NCBI GenBank assembly: GCA_037501455.1
Contig: CM074858.1
Span: 95,268,501 to 95,332,500 of the forward strand
Direction: 5' to 3'
Length of the DNA: 64,000 nt
From: Lantana camara
Lineage: Eukaryota > Streptophyta > Magnoliopsida > Lamiales > Verbenaceae
Positions 11,676-21,760 of the stretch are shown one piece after another. Within the stretch, counting starts at the first letter, position 1, and each line of letters opens with the position of its first letter. The translations under genes and the position numbers were made by a program. Below the pieces are notes generated by a model, which made no database searches, was not told where the DNA came from, and worked only from the letters and a program-made list of their open reading frames with translations.

Positions 11676-11820
11676 TATGATGCACGGATACGGACACGGC
11701 AACACGGACACGACACGACACTGATACGTCTACACAGATTTTTTCTTGAATTTTTCACGTGAAGTCCGATACGACACGACACGGTAAAATGATATTTTTA
11801 GAAGTGTTCGTGCATCATAG
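11676..11820. mobile_element. 145-bp MITE with 9-bp target duplication
   Basis: Terminal inverted repeat TATGATGCACG at the left and CGTGCATCATA at the right, flanked by AGACCAAGT on both sides (11,667-11,675 and 11,821-11,829). A 9-bp duplication suits a Mutator-like origin. The interior is unusual: runs of CGGACACGG and ACACGACACGACAC occur on both sides of an AT-rich centre. It sits about 300 bp upstream of the intact kinase gene. Confidence 0.75.
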
Positions 11821-11829
11821 AGACCAAGT

Positions 11830-12117
11830 CATGAGACAGACTGTTGTGTATGTTCCACATATTTAGAAGACTTTAATATCTTCATAATGTGACTTCTATG
11901 TCACATTATTGGTTAATAGCCACATAACCCAAAGTCTGAAATAAATGTTCACTGACTTGAATCAATTCAAATTCAAAAAAACAAGCTTATATTGTCCTGA
12001 ATGCAGCTTCTTCTCACAGTCATATATTCACACTCGAATTTATAGTATAGAAACAGAGTTAAGGACGGACCAGTCACACAAAACTAGTCTCCACCAGAAG
12101 TGTAAATCCCACATTCA
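11830..12117 (+). promoter_or_regulatory. Probable promoter and 5' UTR of the receptor kinase
   Basis: This interval lies between the MITE and the start codon. Candidate core elements are an inverted CCAAT box in TTATTGGTTAATAG (about 11,906) and the TATA-like TTTATAGTATAG (about 12,039-12,050), some 70 bp upstream of the ATG. None is decisive. Confidence 0.3.
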
Positions 12118-14436
12118 ATGCCTATGTTTCTGCTTTTCCTCCTCCTGATTTCTGCAGTAAATGCTCAAGAAAGACACTCAAATATCAGCTTAGGCTCCAC
12201 TTTAACGCCCAGAAGAAATTTATCATGGCCATCACCGTCCGGCCTGTACGCCTTTGGTTTCGTCCGGCAAAGTAATGGCTACGTTGTCGCTGTCTTTCTT
12301 GCAGGCATACCAGAACAGACTGTTGTCTGGACTGCAAACAGGGATGATAATCCCACAGTTTCCATGGACGTTGTTTTGCAGTTGACTCGTGAGGGAAGGC
12401 TAATCCTGCAGCAGAGCGGAGGTCAGACCATAGATGTTGTTGACTCTTCCCTGCGCGTCACATCAGCTTCGTTGCTCGACAATGGCAACTTTGTGCTCTA
12501 TGGTTCTGATTCAAGGGTGATTTGGCAGAGCTATGATCATCCGACGGATACCCTTTTGCCTGGCCAGCGTCTTTTACCAGGACAAGAGCTTTCCTCAAGT
12601 GCTTCCAAAAGTGACTTGCGAAGAGGGATTTTCAGGCTGAAGATGCAAAGTGCTGATGGGAACCTTGTGCAGTACCCCGTGAATGCTCCAGACGCGAAAC
12701 CATATTCCTATTGGTCATCGGGCACGTATACTGGAGGCAGCAATGTTTCACTCATTCTTGAAAATGATGGTTATCTTTATTTGTTCAACGGGAGTTCTAT
12801 TTTGAAAAATCTAACCACAGGGGGTTTCCCCGTCGCAAGAACTATCTATCTTCTCAGAATAGATGTGGATGGTATCTTTCGTGTGTATTCACACACTTTA
12901 GATGGGGAAGGAAATTGGACCGTAAGATGGCAATCCACATCTGACGTATGTGCCCCAAAAGGCTTATGTGGGTTCAATGGCTTTTGTGTTGCGATGGATG
13001 ATGTTGCTGACTGTAGATGTCTTCCAGGTTTTGATTTTGTTGAGCCAGGCAACTGGACTGCTGGATGCAAAAGAAGTTTTACGGAAGAAGTTTGCGGGAA
13101 CAAGGATCAAAGAGTGAAATTTGAGATCAGAACAGTGCCCAACACGGTATGGGAAGATAATTCCTATGATGATTTGGACACAATTACTGAAGAAGAGTGC
13201 AAGCAAGCCTGTATTGAGGACTGCAATTGTGAGGTGGCTTTCTTTGAAGATCGCAACTGCACAAAGCAAAGGCTTCCACTAAGGTACGGAAGCAGGAGAT
13301 TGAGTGAATCAAGCGTTGCTTTAGTTAAAGTGAGTATTTCTACTTCGGTCAATTTAGGCGAAAAAGAGAGAGCTGTACGTCTGGACATCCTAATCATTAG
13401 CATTTCATTACTTGTTCTAGCTTTCTTGGTCTCGGTCTTTTCTTGGATATATGTTTGTAGAAAAAGGGCTCTTTTAAAGAATTACCAGAGGATCCCTGAG
13501 GTTACACTGGTCGAAGATGTTGGTTTGCAGGTGTTAACCTATGCGGATCTCGCAAAGGCAACAAATGACTTTCGAGACGAGCTTGGAAGAGGAGCATCGG
13601 GGGCAGTTTACAAAGGTGTCTTAGAGACTAGCCAAAAGGTGGTGGCAGTGAAGAGGCTGGAGAAGGATTTTGCACAGGGGGAAAGTGAGTTCCAAACTGA
13701 AGTGAAGACAATTGGGAAGACATATCATCGTAATCTAGTCCGATTGCTAGGTTATTGTCTCGATGGACCGAGTAAGCTCTTGGTGTTGGAGTATATGAGC
13801 AACGGATCCCTTGCAGACATACTTTTCAGACAAGACAAGCAAGTAAGCTGGGCAGAAAGAATCAAACTCGCTCGTGATATAGCAAGAGGCATCCTATATT
13901 TGCACGAAGAGTGTGAGACACAGATTATCCATTGTGATATAAAACCTCAAAACATTCTCATGGACGAAAAGGGTTGCGCTAAGATTTCAGATTTCGGATT
14001 GGCAAAGCTTTTGAAACAAGACGAGAGTAAAACAAGTACCGGGATCAGAGGGACGAGGGGCTACGTCGCACCGGAATGGCATCAGAGACAATCCGTCACA
14101 GTCAAGGCAGATGTTTATAGCTACGGAATTGTTCTACTAGAGATCATATGCTGTCGGAGAAACTTTGAACGGAACCTACCGGAAGATGAGTCGATTCTTC
14201 AGGAATGGGTTTACGACTGTTATGAAACAGGGGAGCTAAGTAAAATTGTGGACAAGGAGAATGGTTATGAAATAGTTGAGCAAAGAGAACTAGAGAGAAT
14301 GGTTAAAATAGGAATTTGGTGTATCCAAGACGAGCCATCACTACGTCCATCGATGATGAAAGTCCTACAAATGCTGATGGGAACTGTAGAAATTCCTATA
14401 CCCCCAAATCCTAGTTCATTCCTAAGTTCCATATAG
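12118..14436 (+). CDS. G-type lectin S-receptor-like serine/threonine-protein kinase (LECRK/RLK1 type)
   Basis: Intronless 772-residue membrane receptor kinase. In order it shows a signal peptide (1-16), a bulb-type mannose-lectin domain (about 17-140), an EGF-like segment (Cys278, 284, 290, 299, 301, 317), a PAN/apple-like domain (about 325-395, Cys326, 361, 365, 369, 371, 381), a transmembrane helix (about 422-446) and a cytosolic kinase (about 484-757). Catalytic parts are complete: glycine loop GRGASGAVYKG (490-500), Lys512, Glu528, HCDIKPQN with Asp607, DFG at 625-627 and APE at 651-653. Cys606 replaces the usual Arg, making it a non-RD kinase, a class often linked to innate immunity. 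About eight N-glycosylation sequons lie in the ectodomain. The ATG directly precedes the signal peptide. Length, domains and lack of introns fit the family, whose rice members act in insect and pathogen resistance; the role here is inferred. Confidence 0.96.
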   Translation: MPMFLLFLLLISAVNAQERHSNISLGSTLTPRRNLSWPSPSGLYAFGFVRQSNGYVVAVFLAGIPEQTVVWTANRDDNPTVSMDVVLQLTREGRLILQQSGGQTIDVVDSSLRVTSASLLDNGNFVLYGSDSRVIWQSYDHPTDTLLPGQRLLPGQELSSSASKSDLRRGIFRLKMQSADGNLVQYPVNAPDAKPYSYWSSGTYTGGSNVSLILENDGYLYLFNGSSILKNLTTGGFPVARTIYLLRIDVDGIFRVYSHTLDGEGNWTVRWQSTSDVCAPKGLCGFNGFCVAMDDVADCRCLPGFDFVEPGNWTAGCKRSFTEEVCGNKDQRVKFEIRTVPNTVWEDNSYDDLDTITEEECKQACIEDCNCEVAFFEDRNCTKQRLPLRYGSRRLSESSVALVKVSISTSVNLGEKERAVRLDILIISISLLVLAFLVSVFSWIYVCRKRALLKNYQRIPEVTLVEDVGLQVLTYADLAKATNDFRDELGRGASGAVYKGVLETSQKVVAVKRLEKDFAQGESEFQTEVKTIGKTYHRNLVRLLGYCLDGPSKLLVLEYMSNGSLADILFRQDKQVSWAERIKLARDIARGILYLHEECETQIIHCDIKPQNILMDEKGCAKISDFGLAKLLKQDESKTSTGIRGTRGYVAPEWHQRQSVTVKADVYSYGIVLLEIICCRRNFERNLPEDESILQEWVYDCYETGELSKIVDKENGYEIVEQRELERMVKIGIWCIQDEPSLRPSMMKVLQMLMGTVEIPIPPNPSSFLSSI

Positions 14437-14617
14437 CATTCTTAATCTATCTCATTGACCGTTTCTTTAGTTTGTTGCATTTCATGTCAGTTTGGAGAGA
14501 ACGGTTAGAATTTCTATCCTACTTCTTTCTTGAGTTCCATATAGTTTTGTTATTCCATGTCTTTATGTTTTTCTATCATTTTGTTGCATCTTCATGTTGG
14601 TGTGAATTTCGAGTGAC

Positions 14618-14623
14618 AATAAA
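14618..14623 (+). terminator. Candidate polyadenylation signal AATAAA
   Basis: AATAAA lies about 180 bp after the stop codon of the receptor kinase, with T-rich sequence around it. A weaker alternative is ATAAATAA near 14,714. Confidence 0.35.
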
Positions 14624-14699
14624 TCTTTACTCGCTTCTTTTGCTTGCAAGTCCGCAGTCTTTCCGATCATGTTCATGTAAATATGCCTGTTGAATTGTT

Positions 14700-15201
14700 C
14701 TTGAAGATATCTGTATAAATAATTTGTTTTTGGAAAAATTACATTTATTACCCCAAACTTTAGGTATAATTACAAATTATTCCCTCAAGTTCTATTAATT
14801 ATAAAAAATCCCTAGCATTTCATTTCTATTACAAAACAAATGGTCTGTTAGGTTTTTCAATAGAGTTTTTTAGGGTTTTCCACAAAGAAGTAGCCAGAGG
14901 ATTGGTTTGTTAAATTTTAAAACTACAAGAATCGTTTTCTTATTTTATGATATTATTAACGGTGTTTTTTTCTCTTCACTATCCATGGTCATTTAATGGG
15001 TATCAAAATATTTATATTATAGTTTAGTTGGGATCAGCCCTCATAATCTACATACTTTATAACAGTGACCTGCATTGTAATTTTTCATGAGTACAACTTT
15101 CATATTTTGTATTTTCTGCATATTGAATTCAATAAATTATTTTAATAATCGTATCAATTCTTTATAAATACAAACACACTATATCCACAACATATAAGTT
15201 T
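14700..15201. other. AT-rich intergenic sequence with a single MITE-like arm
   Basis: The stretch 14,737-14,850 (AAATTACATTTATTACCCCA onward) resembles one arm of the inverted-repeat MITE at 15,202-15,581 but has no partner nearby. No gene seen in the rest. Confidence 0.45.
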
Positions 15202-15581
15202 TTTGGGGGAATTACATCTAGGTTCCCCTGAGGTTAGCCCTAATTACAAATAAATCCCTCTTGTTTCGGAAATTACATATTAACCCCTATAAATACTGTT
15301 TCAATTGAGGTCCCTGGACGCCGTTAGGGTTCCGTTATTTTTGACAGGACTACATTGTTGATGTGATTTAGTTAAGGGGTTGTTTTGTAAGAAAATCCAT
15401 AGTTTAGGGATTTTATTGTAATTTTTTTCGGAAATTCAAATGTCAAAAATAACGGAATACTAATGACGTCCAGGGATCTCAATTGAAACAGTATTTACAG
15501 GGGTTAATATGTAATTTTTGAAACAAGAGGGACTGATTTGTAATTATGGCAAACATCAGGGGACCTAGATGTAATTGCCCC
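15202..15581. mobile_element. Foldback MITE with arms of about 140 bp
   Basis: The left arm (GGGGAATTACATCTAGG onward to GTTATTTTTGAC) recurs as its reverse complement to the right end (GTCAAAAATAACGG to CTAGATGTAATTGCCCC). About 90% of positions pair along roughly 140 bp, with a centre of about 90 bp. It is flanked by TAAGTTT (15,195-15,201 and 15,582-15,588). The length and arms suit a Mutator-like foldback MITE; the superfamily is uncertain because the exact duplication length is not fixed. Confidence 0.78.
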
Positions 15582-15588
15582 TAAGTTT

Positions 15589-16089
15589 AAGTGTTTTTTT
15601 ATCTTTCCTTAATATATCCTTTTGAGTTCCTTAATCAATCAAGCCCTCTTTTTTTCAAACCATAACAAATTCCAAAATGTTGGGTATTATCACATGCATA
15701 TTGCATTTTTCGTTGGACCACGACTTCAATACACTTTTTGCATGCATGAAATGGGCACGATATTCAAGTTTTTTTAACACAGCCCTTGTAGGCTTGTTGC
15801 TTGTACCTTGAGAAATTTAAACTAAAAAAAAGACGCTTAACCACCGATTCAATTGGCAATTATTATTTAATTATTGAAACAAAGGTTACTCATTTTTTAT
15901 TGATTAACTAAAGTTGTCAGTATAAAAGTAAAATTAAAAATAATTTGTATTCTTACGAACAATAACTGAATACAATATCATCATCCTGGTCATATGTCCT
16001 TATAGTCTCATCACAACGTATTATATTTAAATAAACAACTATAAATAAAAGCCATATATTAGTAACCTAAACTTATTAGTATACGTTAT
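15589..16089. other. AT-rich intergenic sequence
   Basis: No gene, repeat or element edge recognised up to the LTR that begins at 16,090. Confidence 0.55.
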
Positions 16090-16409
16090 TGTTGGGGCCA
16101 TCCTGAAGGCCCAAAGGTATAGCCCAAGCCCACAAGCAAATCACGTCATTCTGGTAGGCCCAAGAAAGACTTGAGCTCATAAGGTGTTCGGATAATGATA
16201 GCACTCTTGTTCTGTTCGGAAATAACGAACTGGGTAGGAGATATAGTGTGGGTACGACTCAAGACAATAGGATAAGATCGTATTTAGGAGAATCTGGGGA
16301 GAAAAAGATAAGAACAAAGGGCCGGTGTTGCCTATAAATAAGAAGGGTGGAGATGGACAAAATCAGAACCCAACAAAGAGAAAAATACGAACAGGAGAGG
16401 TACTCATCA
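16090..16409 (+). mobile_element. 5' LTR of the Tat-type element, 320 bp
   Basis: It starts TGTTGGGGCC and ends GGTACTCATCA, immediately before a primer-binding site. A TATAAATA box at 16,333-16,340 fits a start of transcription around 16,365. The partner 3' LTR is not visible, so a pairwise check is not possible here. Confidence 0.78.
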
Positions 16410-16410
16410 C

Positions 16411-16428
16411 TGGCGCGGTCTGTGGGAA
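16411..16428 (+). promoter_or_regulatory. Primer-binding site of the Tat-type element
   Basis: TGGCGCGGTCTGTGGGAA starts one base after the LTR. It has one change from the TGGCGCCGTCTGTGGGAA commonly found at this position in plant gypsy elements. Confidence 0.75.
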
Positions 16429-17760
16429 AATCACAAAACCCTGAAAATTTCTCTCTTGGGAAAAATTTTCATGTCACGAGAAAGAATAAACAGGTTAAGG
16501 GAGCGGATAGAAGGAAGAAATCTGGGAAACGATCTCTTAGATGAAATCATGAATAGTCAAACTGAGAGAGAATGAGTCAAAAGAGATTTTATTACCCCCG
16601 AACAGGCGAACAGATTCCCCGCTGGAGCGAATCCTTTACCAATGGGGATGACTATGGAGCAATTGACAACCCTAGCTGAGCTCATCATGAATATCCAAAG
16701 GAGGGAGGCAAATCGAAAAACTACTGAGAGCAGCTGAATGAACGAGCAAGAAAAATATCCTAGAAGGCGATTTCGTTCGCCATCTCAGAGGATCAATATT
16801 GAGGAATCCGAGGATGAGGAGGATTACTATGAAGAGGATGATCGAGAAGACACCCCGTTCGTCCCAAGAAACAAGAAGACACTCCAAAAAGAAGTTTTGA
16901 ATCTTGAGGAGCAGATGCAAGGTCTGGAAAGAGCGATAGAGGAGATGAAAAAAAGATGGGAACACAGTGGAAAAGAAGGGACACCCTTTTTCACAAGCAG
17001 TGATGGAAGAGGATCTACAGTCAGACTTCAGACAGTTACAAATAGTGAGCTACCATGGGACCGGCAACCCGTCAAAACATATTAATAAGTTTGAACACGC
17101 AGCGATGCTACACAAGCTATCAGAAGCAAGTGTCAGGTTTTCTTGACCACACTTAGAGGGCCTGCTCGGAAATGGTTCTTGCATCTACCGCCTAATACAA
17201 TTAAGGATTTTGAGGATTTTATTCGCCTCTTCCAGAGCCAGTTAGCGAGTCTGCTACAGTATAAGAAAACCTCACTAAGTCTGTTTACCCTTAAATAAGG
17301 GGTGGGAGAATCGCTGCGAGCCTACGTACAGAGGTTTAATAGAGAAACTCTGGAGGTGCCAGTCACATCTGCTGAAGTGAAAATAAGCGCGTTTACCTAA
17401 GGCTTGCAAGTAGGGGACTTCTTCCAATCCTTAGCTCTCGATCCCGCATAGGATTTCGATGATCTCCTGAGAAGAGCAGGGAAATATATCAATTTGGAGG
17501 AGGCATTGGCGGCTAGAAAAGCAGCAGCAGAAGAAGTGGTGAGAAAGGGAACTACTTCTGGTTCAACACAGTCACTCGTCAACTGAGAAAGAAAGGATTA
17601 CCTCCTTGTAGATTCACGAGATATGAATCCTATGCTGAATTAAAAGGAACATACAAAGACGTGTTGAAACGTATCAAACATGTGGTCAGGTTTCAATGGC
17701 CCAGAACCAGGTCGGTGACTCCACAAAGACCCCAATCAGACTGATTCTGTGAGTATCATA
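16429..17760 (+). pseudogene. Gag of the Tat-type gypsy element (degenerate)
   Basis: The acidic, coiled-coil-like N-terminal part is open at 16,738-17,085 (EESEDEEDYYEEDD, then a glutamate- and lysine-rich helix). After a frame change the retrotransposon gag core follows at about 17,040-17,400, with recognisable segments SYHGTGNPSKHINKF, LTTLRGPARKWFLHLPP and KTSLSLFTLK. At least four in-frame stops occur in this core and downstream (around 17,298, 17,398, 17,449 and 17,584). The capsid protein cannot be made. Confidence 0.78.
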
Positions 17761-18927
17761 ATGAATATGGGCACCAGACCTTGAGGTATGGACATCTCAA
17801 GGATGAGATAGGACGTCTAGCCAGGGAAGGAAAGGTACCAGCAGTATTAACAGGAAAAAGACTAGCAACAAAAGAAAACGAGTATGTACAAATTCCAGGA
17901 AGGAAAGCAAAGAACGAGCGAACAACACTCGAACAACCTCTAAAGGGAATTATACAGATGATAATGGGAGGACCTACTGATGGTGACTCCCAAAGAGCAC
18001 GAAAGAGACACGCACTAACAACTGTGGGAGAGCAGATCCTGCAAGTCATATACCAGTCTGCCCATCTAATTCAGTCATGAGGACTTAGAAGGAGTACAAA
18101 TATCCCAAAATGACGCTCTGGTAATAACAGCCGTAATCTTATATCACCAAGTAGCAAGAGTGTTCATAGATGGGGGAACTTCGGTGGATATTATCTTTCT
18201 GAGCGCATTTCAACAAATGGATCTAGGAATGGTGGAGTTGGAAAAGTGAACACATCATTGTATGGGTTTGGAGGGGAAATGGTTGAGCCTATGGGACAAG
18301 TGATGCTGCCTTTATCGTTAGGGAACGGTAATCAGGCAAAAATAAGAAATATTCGGTTTCTCATAGTGGATGCTTGTTCGGCGTATAACTTGACACTAGA
18401 AAGACCCTCACTCGGAATATTCGAAGCAATAGCCTCACCTTACCATTTAAAATTGAAATATCCAGTAGGAGTAGAAGTGGGAGAAGTAAAAGGTGATTAA
18501 AGTACGGCTAGGCTAGGTGGAAGCAGTTCGTCAAAAGAAAAAAAGAGAAGGGAAAAGCTTTTTAATAGCAGCGAATGAAGCTAAAAGAAAGACGGACGAA
18601 GAGCAAGTGCAAGTCTGGCCAAAAGGAGAGTTGATGGGAATAGAGTTATTTCCTAGTAGCCCGGAAATAGTGACCCAAATAGGGGCATGGCTGCCCGAAC
18701 AGTTAAAGGAATTGTTGATCGGGGTGTTAAGGGTGAACAATGACGTGGTCGTGTTCTTCGCAAAGGCCCTGGTTGGGGTATGACCAGAAGTAGTAGAGCA
18801 TTGTTTAAATGTATTCAAAGGAAGTAAACCCGTCAAATAGAAGAAGAGAGAGTTCGGACCCATCAAAGATGAGATCATTCGAGTGGAGGTGCAAAAATTG
18901 CTGGCAGTAGGACATATAAAGAAAATA
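17761..18927 (+). pseudogene. Protease and start of pol of the Tat-type element (degenerate)
   Basis: Segment 17,781-18,080 holds the gag-protease linker (YGHLKDEIGRLAREGKVP, then MIMGGPTDGDSQRARKRHA), typical of Tat elements. The retropepsin-like part follows: VFIDGGTSVDIIF near 18,157, where the usual catalytic DxG motif reads DGG, then after a frame change LYGFGGE and FLIVDACSAYNLTLERPSLG (18,246-18,500). The frame of 18,517-18,783 covers the linker to reverse transcriptase. Coding stops at 18,932, where element A is inserted. Confidence 0.75.
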
Positions 18928-19956
18928 CAATATGTAGCAGCCCTTCACGTGGGGATGCCACACCCCCGCACTATAGGTCGATCCACATACGAAACGGGTA
19001 ATCCGTACATGAACTAACCTATAGCGAACGGGTGACAATGCAATAAAACGATAAGCTAGCTAGGCGGGACTAACAAAACTCCAAATACCAAAATAAATAA
19101 AAGTAAGCGGAAGCATAATACACTCAATATTAACTACCAACACTGAAAGCATGCCGTCTTAATGATAATTTATCAAGTAAACCACATTCTGACTTTCATA
19201 TTAATACACTATCATTTCCGAATATAAATAGCAAGTAATTATAATAACAATTCTAAAGCAACACTAAACAATATGCACCACGATTGACTCGATTACATGG
19301 ACTGGACTCGACACGACTCCTGCCTAGCATGCACCTGCAATAACCTGAAAGGTTGAGGCGTCAGTCTGTGAAGACCCAGTGAGGGGTTTAAATAATATTG
19401 GCGCAAATAACATGCAAGCTATATTCTCGGGTAAAGTTTTATAAAAGATAAATGTATAAGATTAATAATGATATACCTTCGCCCGAGAATACAACTATCA
19501 ATATTAAATACTTGATTATTTTCATGCGATCAATACATGGCCCCGGCGAGTGAGGGCGGTCTCCAACCTTACTTCAATGTACATGAAACATGTTTGCTTG
19601 ATTGTTAATTAATAGGTGATCATGTAATTCAATTTACCGTGCAATCGTGCGATAGTGTAATCAAGTAACACATTCATGGAATGGAAATCATGCAATAACC
19701 CGAGGATAATCGGCGGTGCAGGACCCGTCCCCAGTCTCCTTCTCCCTCCAATGATGGGAAGGTAGCTAGCCTTCACCATCCACGACATGTTGAGCAGAGG
19801 GTACATGAATCCCTAAGCCCAGAACTCCTTCCTCCACTAATCTCCTAGCGGATTCAGGGGTCATCCCAATGTGGTGAGGATAGCACGAGGGTTACCCGTC
19901 AGCCCTTGCTTTCCCGGTTGGCTCAAGCCACTACCCTCGGGCCCAACGTGAACGGT

Positions 19957-20167
19957 CATGCTACTCGCCTAAAACATGCACGAAACATGGCTTGCTTGCT
20001 TGCTTGCTTTTCATGAACATGACTTGAAATGATAAGTGATTTCATGAAGATTATAGGTATAAGTACCTTTTTGGTCGAAAGATCACATAAGGGTATACAT
20101 AAACCTCACCTGACAGGCGACACAATGACCCGTGGATACGTGAACGTGCTCATGATCAATAATCTCC
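19957..20167. repeat. Duplicated segment flanking the copia LTR fragment, left copy
   Basis: 211 bp starting CATGCTACTCGCC and ending AATAATCTCC, repeated in the same orientation at 21,079-21,301. The right LTR of element A has this segment only once (about 27,438-27,658). The two copies differ: this one lacks a 22-bp stretch and has extra GCTT units. Confidence 0.85.
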
Positions 20168-21078
20168 GCGTTAATTTTAGCTACAAACGGATTAATATAT
20201 TATCATCTCATGACAATAATTAATTACCGTTTAACAATATTTAATTCCACTAAATAAATATTGTTGCACTCTAAAATTAATTAAATTATTCACGAATTTC
20301 TCCATATAGAATAATTTTGCATTTTACTCATCCGTGTAGATATCCATGAAAAATAAATTGCAACAACTATCATTTATTTTTCATCTCTAATTTGAAATTT
20401 ATTGATTCGCCTTAAGTTCAAATTCTCTGTATGTGAAACACATTCAACATACAACTTCGGTGACGTTATCACGCGAAGTGCTTTGGCCAAAGTCTTAATT
20501 CGAACTTTTGCAAATCTATTTCAAGGTTATCTCTTACCTTCCAGCAAGGCCACAGATTCCTCGATCCATATAACTCTTTAGAGCATTTCATATAATCACC
20601 GAACATACAAAGTATTTTGGCCACTCGTTACCGAGACCTCACTTCGAGTATGTCACATTGACTAACACTACATGCCTAAAGCCGAAATATTATCAGGATT
20701 AAGAGTATAATGCTTCCTGAGACTTTATTCATTTTAGATAGCAGTATAAAATGAATAATCTCAGTGGTCCAGTTCGATGTTTCCAATCCTATTGAAAATC
20801 ATCAACGTGTTATAATTGGAATCACCATTCCCTATGACGAAAGACTAATCATCTTATATAACCACGTTATAGTCTTGATAAGAACATATTCTTATCTTAC
20901 CAACTAAAACTTTAATGACACGTGATTTCGGTATTCAAAGTCTTTTCCTATGAAGCACATTTCATATGAGAATACCACCACACGTCATTAATTATTAATA
21001 TGTGAAATACTCATAACTTGCTGTAAATTCTGTTTAATTAATTCAACAAATTGAATTTTCAGGGCACTATTCCTAACA
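20168..21078 (-). mobile_element. Copia LTR fragment (minus strand) within the LTR of element A
   Basis: Read on the minus strand it begins TGTTAGGAATAGTGCCCTG, nearly the same tip as the copia LTRs at 27,818, then diverges. It is therefore the 5' part of an LTR from a related copia family. The other end (20,168) has no LTR terminus and no 5-bp duplication, so the piece is truncated. It replaces the junction between two copies of a 0.2-kb segment. Confidence 0.65.
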
Positions 21079-21301
21079 CATGCTACTCGCCTAAAACATG
21101 CATGAAACATGGCTTGCTTGCTTTTCATGAACATGACTTGAAATGATAAGTGATTTCATGAAGATTATAGATATAAGTACCTTTTTGTCCGAAAGATCAC
21201 ATAAGGGTATACAGGTTCTATATAACTAGAAATTAAACCTCACCTGACAGGCGACACAACGACCCGTGGATACGTGAACGTGCCCATGATCAATAATCTC
21301 C
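21079..21301. repeat. Duplicated segment flanking the copia LTR fragment, right copy
   Basis: 223 bp, same orientation as 19,957-20,167. It keeps the TTCTATATAACTAGAAATT stretch present in the right LTR of element A, so this copy is closer to the ancestral state. Confidence 0.85.
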
Positions 21302-21550
21302 ACCCTGGAGACGAACTGGATAAGAAACGAGACAATGTACGTGCATGAGACCACAATTCAAGAATATTACCATATATAAGACGCACAGCGTGATCAAGCA
21401 ACGAGACATCGTGCAATGAACAATGTAGCATGTAAATATCATATTATGACATGTAATTGATCATATAATAACATGTTGGGATCAATTAAGGGTAAAGGAA
21501 AGAAAATGGAATTTTCACATTTTTGTGCAGAATGTTACTGCCTGTCCAGC

Positions 21551-21760
21551 GACCTGGGAACGGCCGTTCCGGCCTTTAGTTAAAAATGGGAAGGGCCATT
21601 CCCAGCTCCCCGAAGTTGTTCCCCGAAGATGGGAACGACCGTTCCGGCTGTAAGCCAAAACGGGAAGGGCCGTTCCTGTCCTCGTCGCCATACACGTAAT
21701 TCAAAATATGGGAATGGCCGTTCCCCAATTACAAAGGGAACAGGAAGGGCCGTTCCCGTT
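21551..21760. repeat. GC-rich palindrome cluster in the left LTR of element A
   Basis: Six units of the form GGGAANGGCCNTTCC lie at 21,556, 21,588, 21,631, 21,662, 21,710 and 21,743. The first contains the perfect palindrome GGAACGGCCGTTCC (21,557-21,570). The same cluster occurs in the right LTR at about 46,140-46,350 with point changes. Confidence 0.85.

Noticed and set aside
13164..13403. Minus-strand open frames inside the receptor kinase gene
   Set aside because: They are antisense to well-supported domains and have no features of their own.
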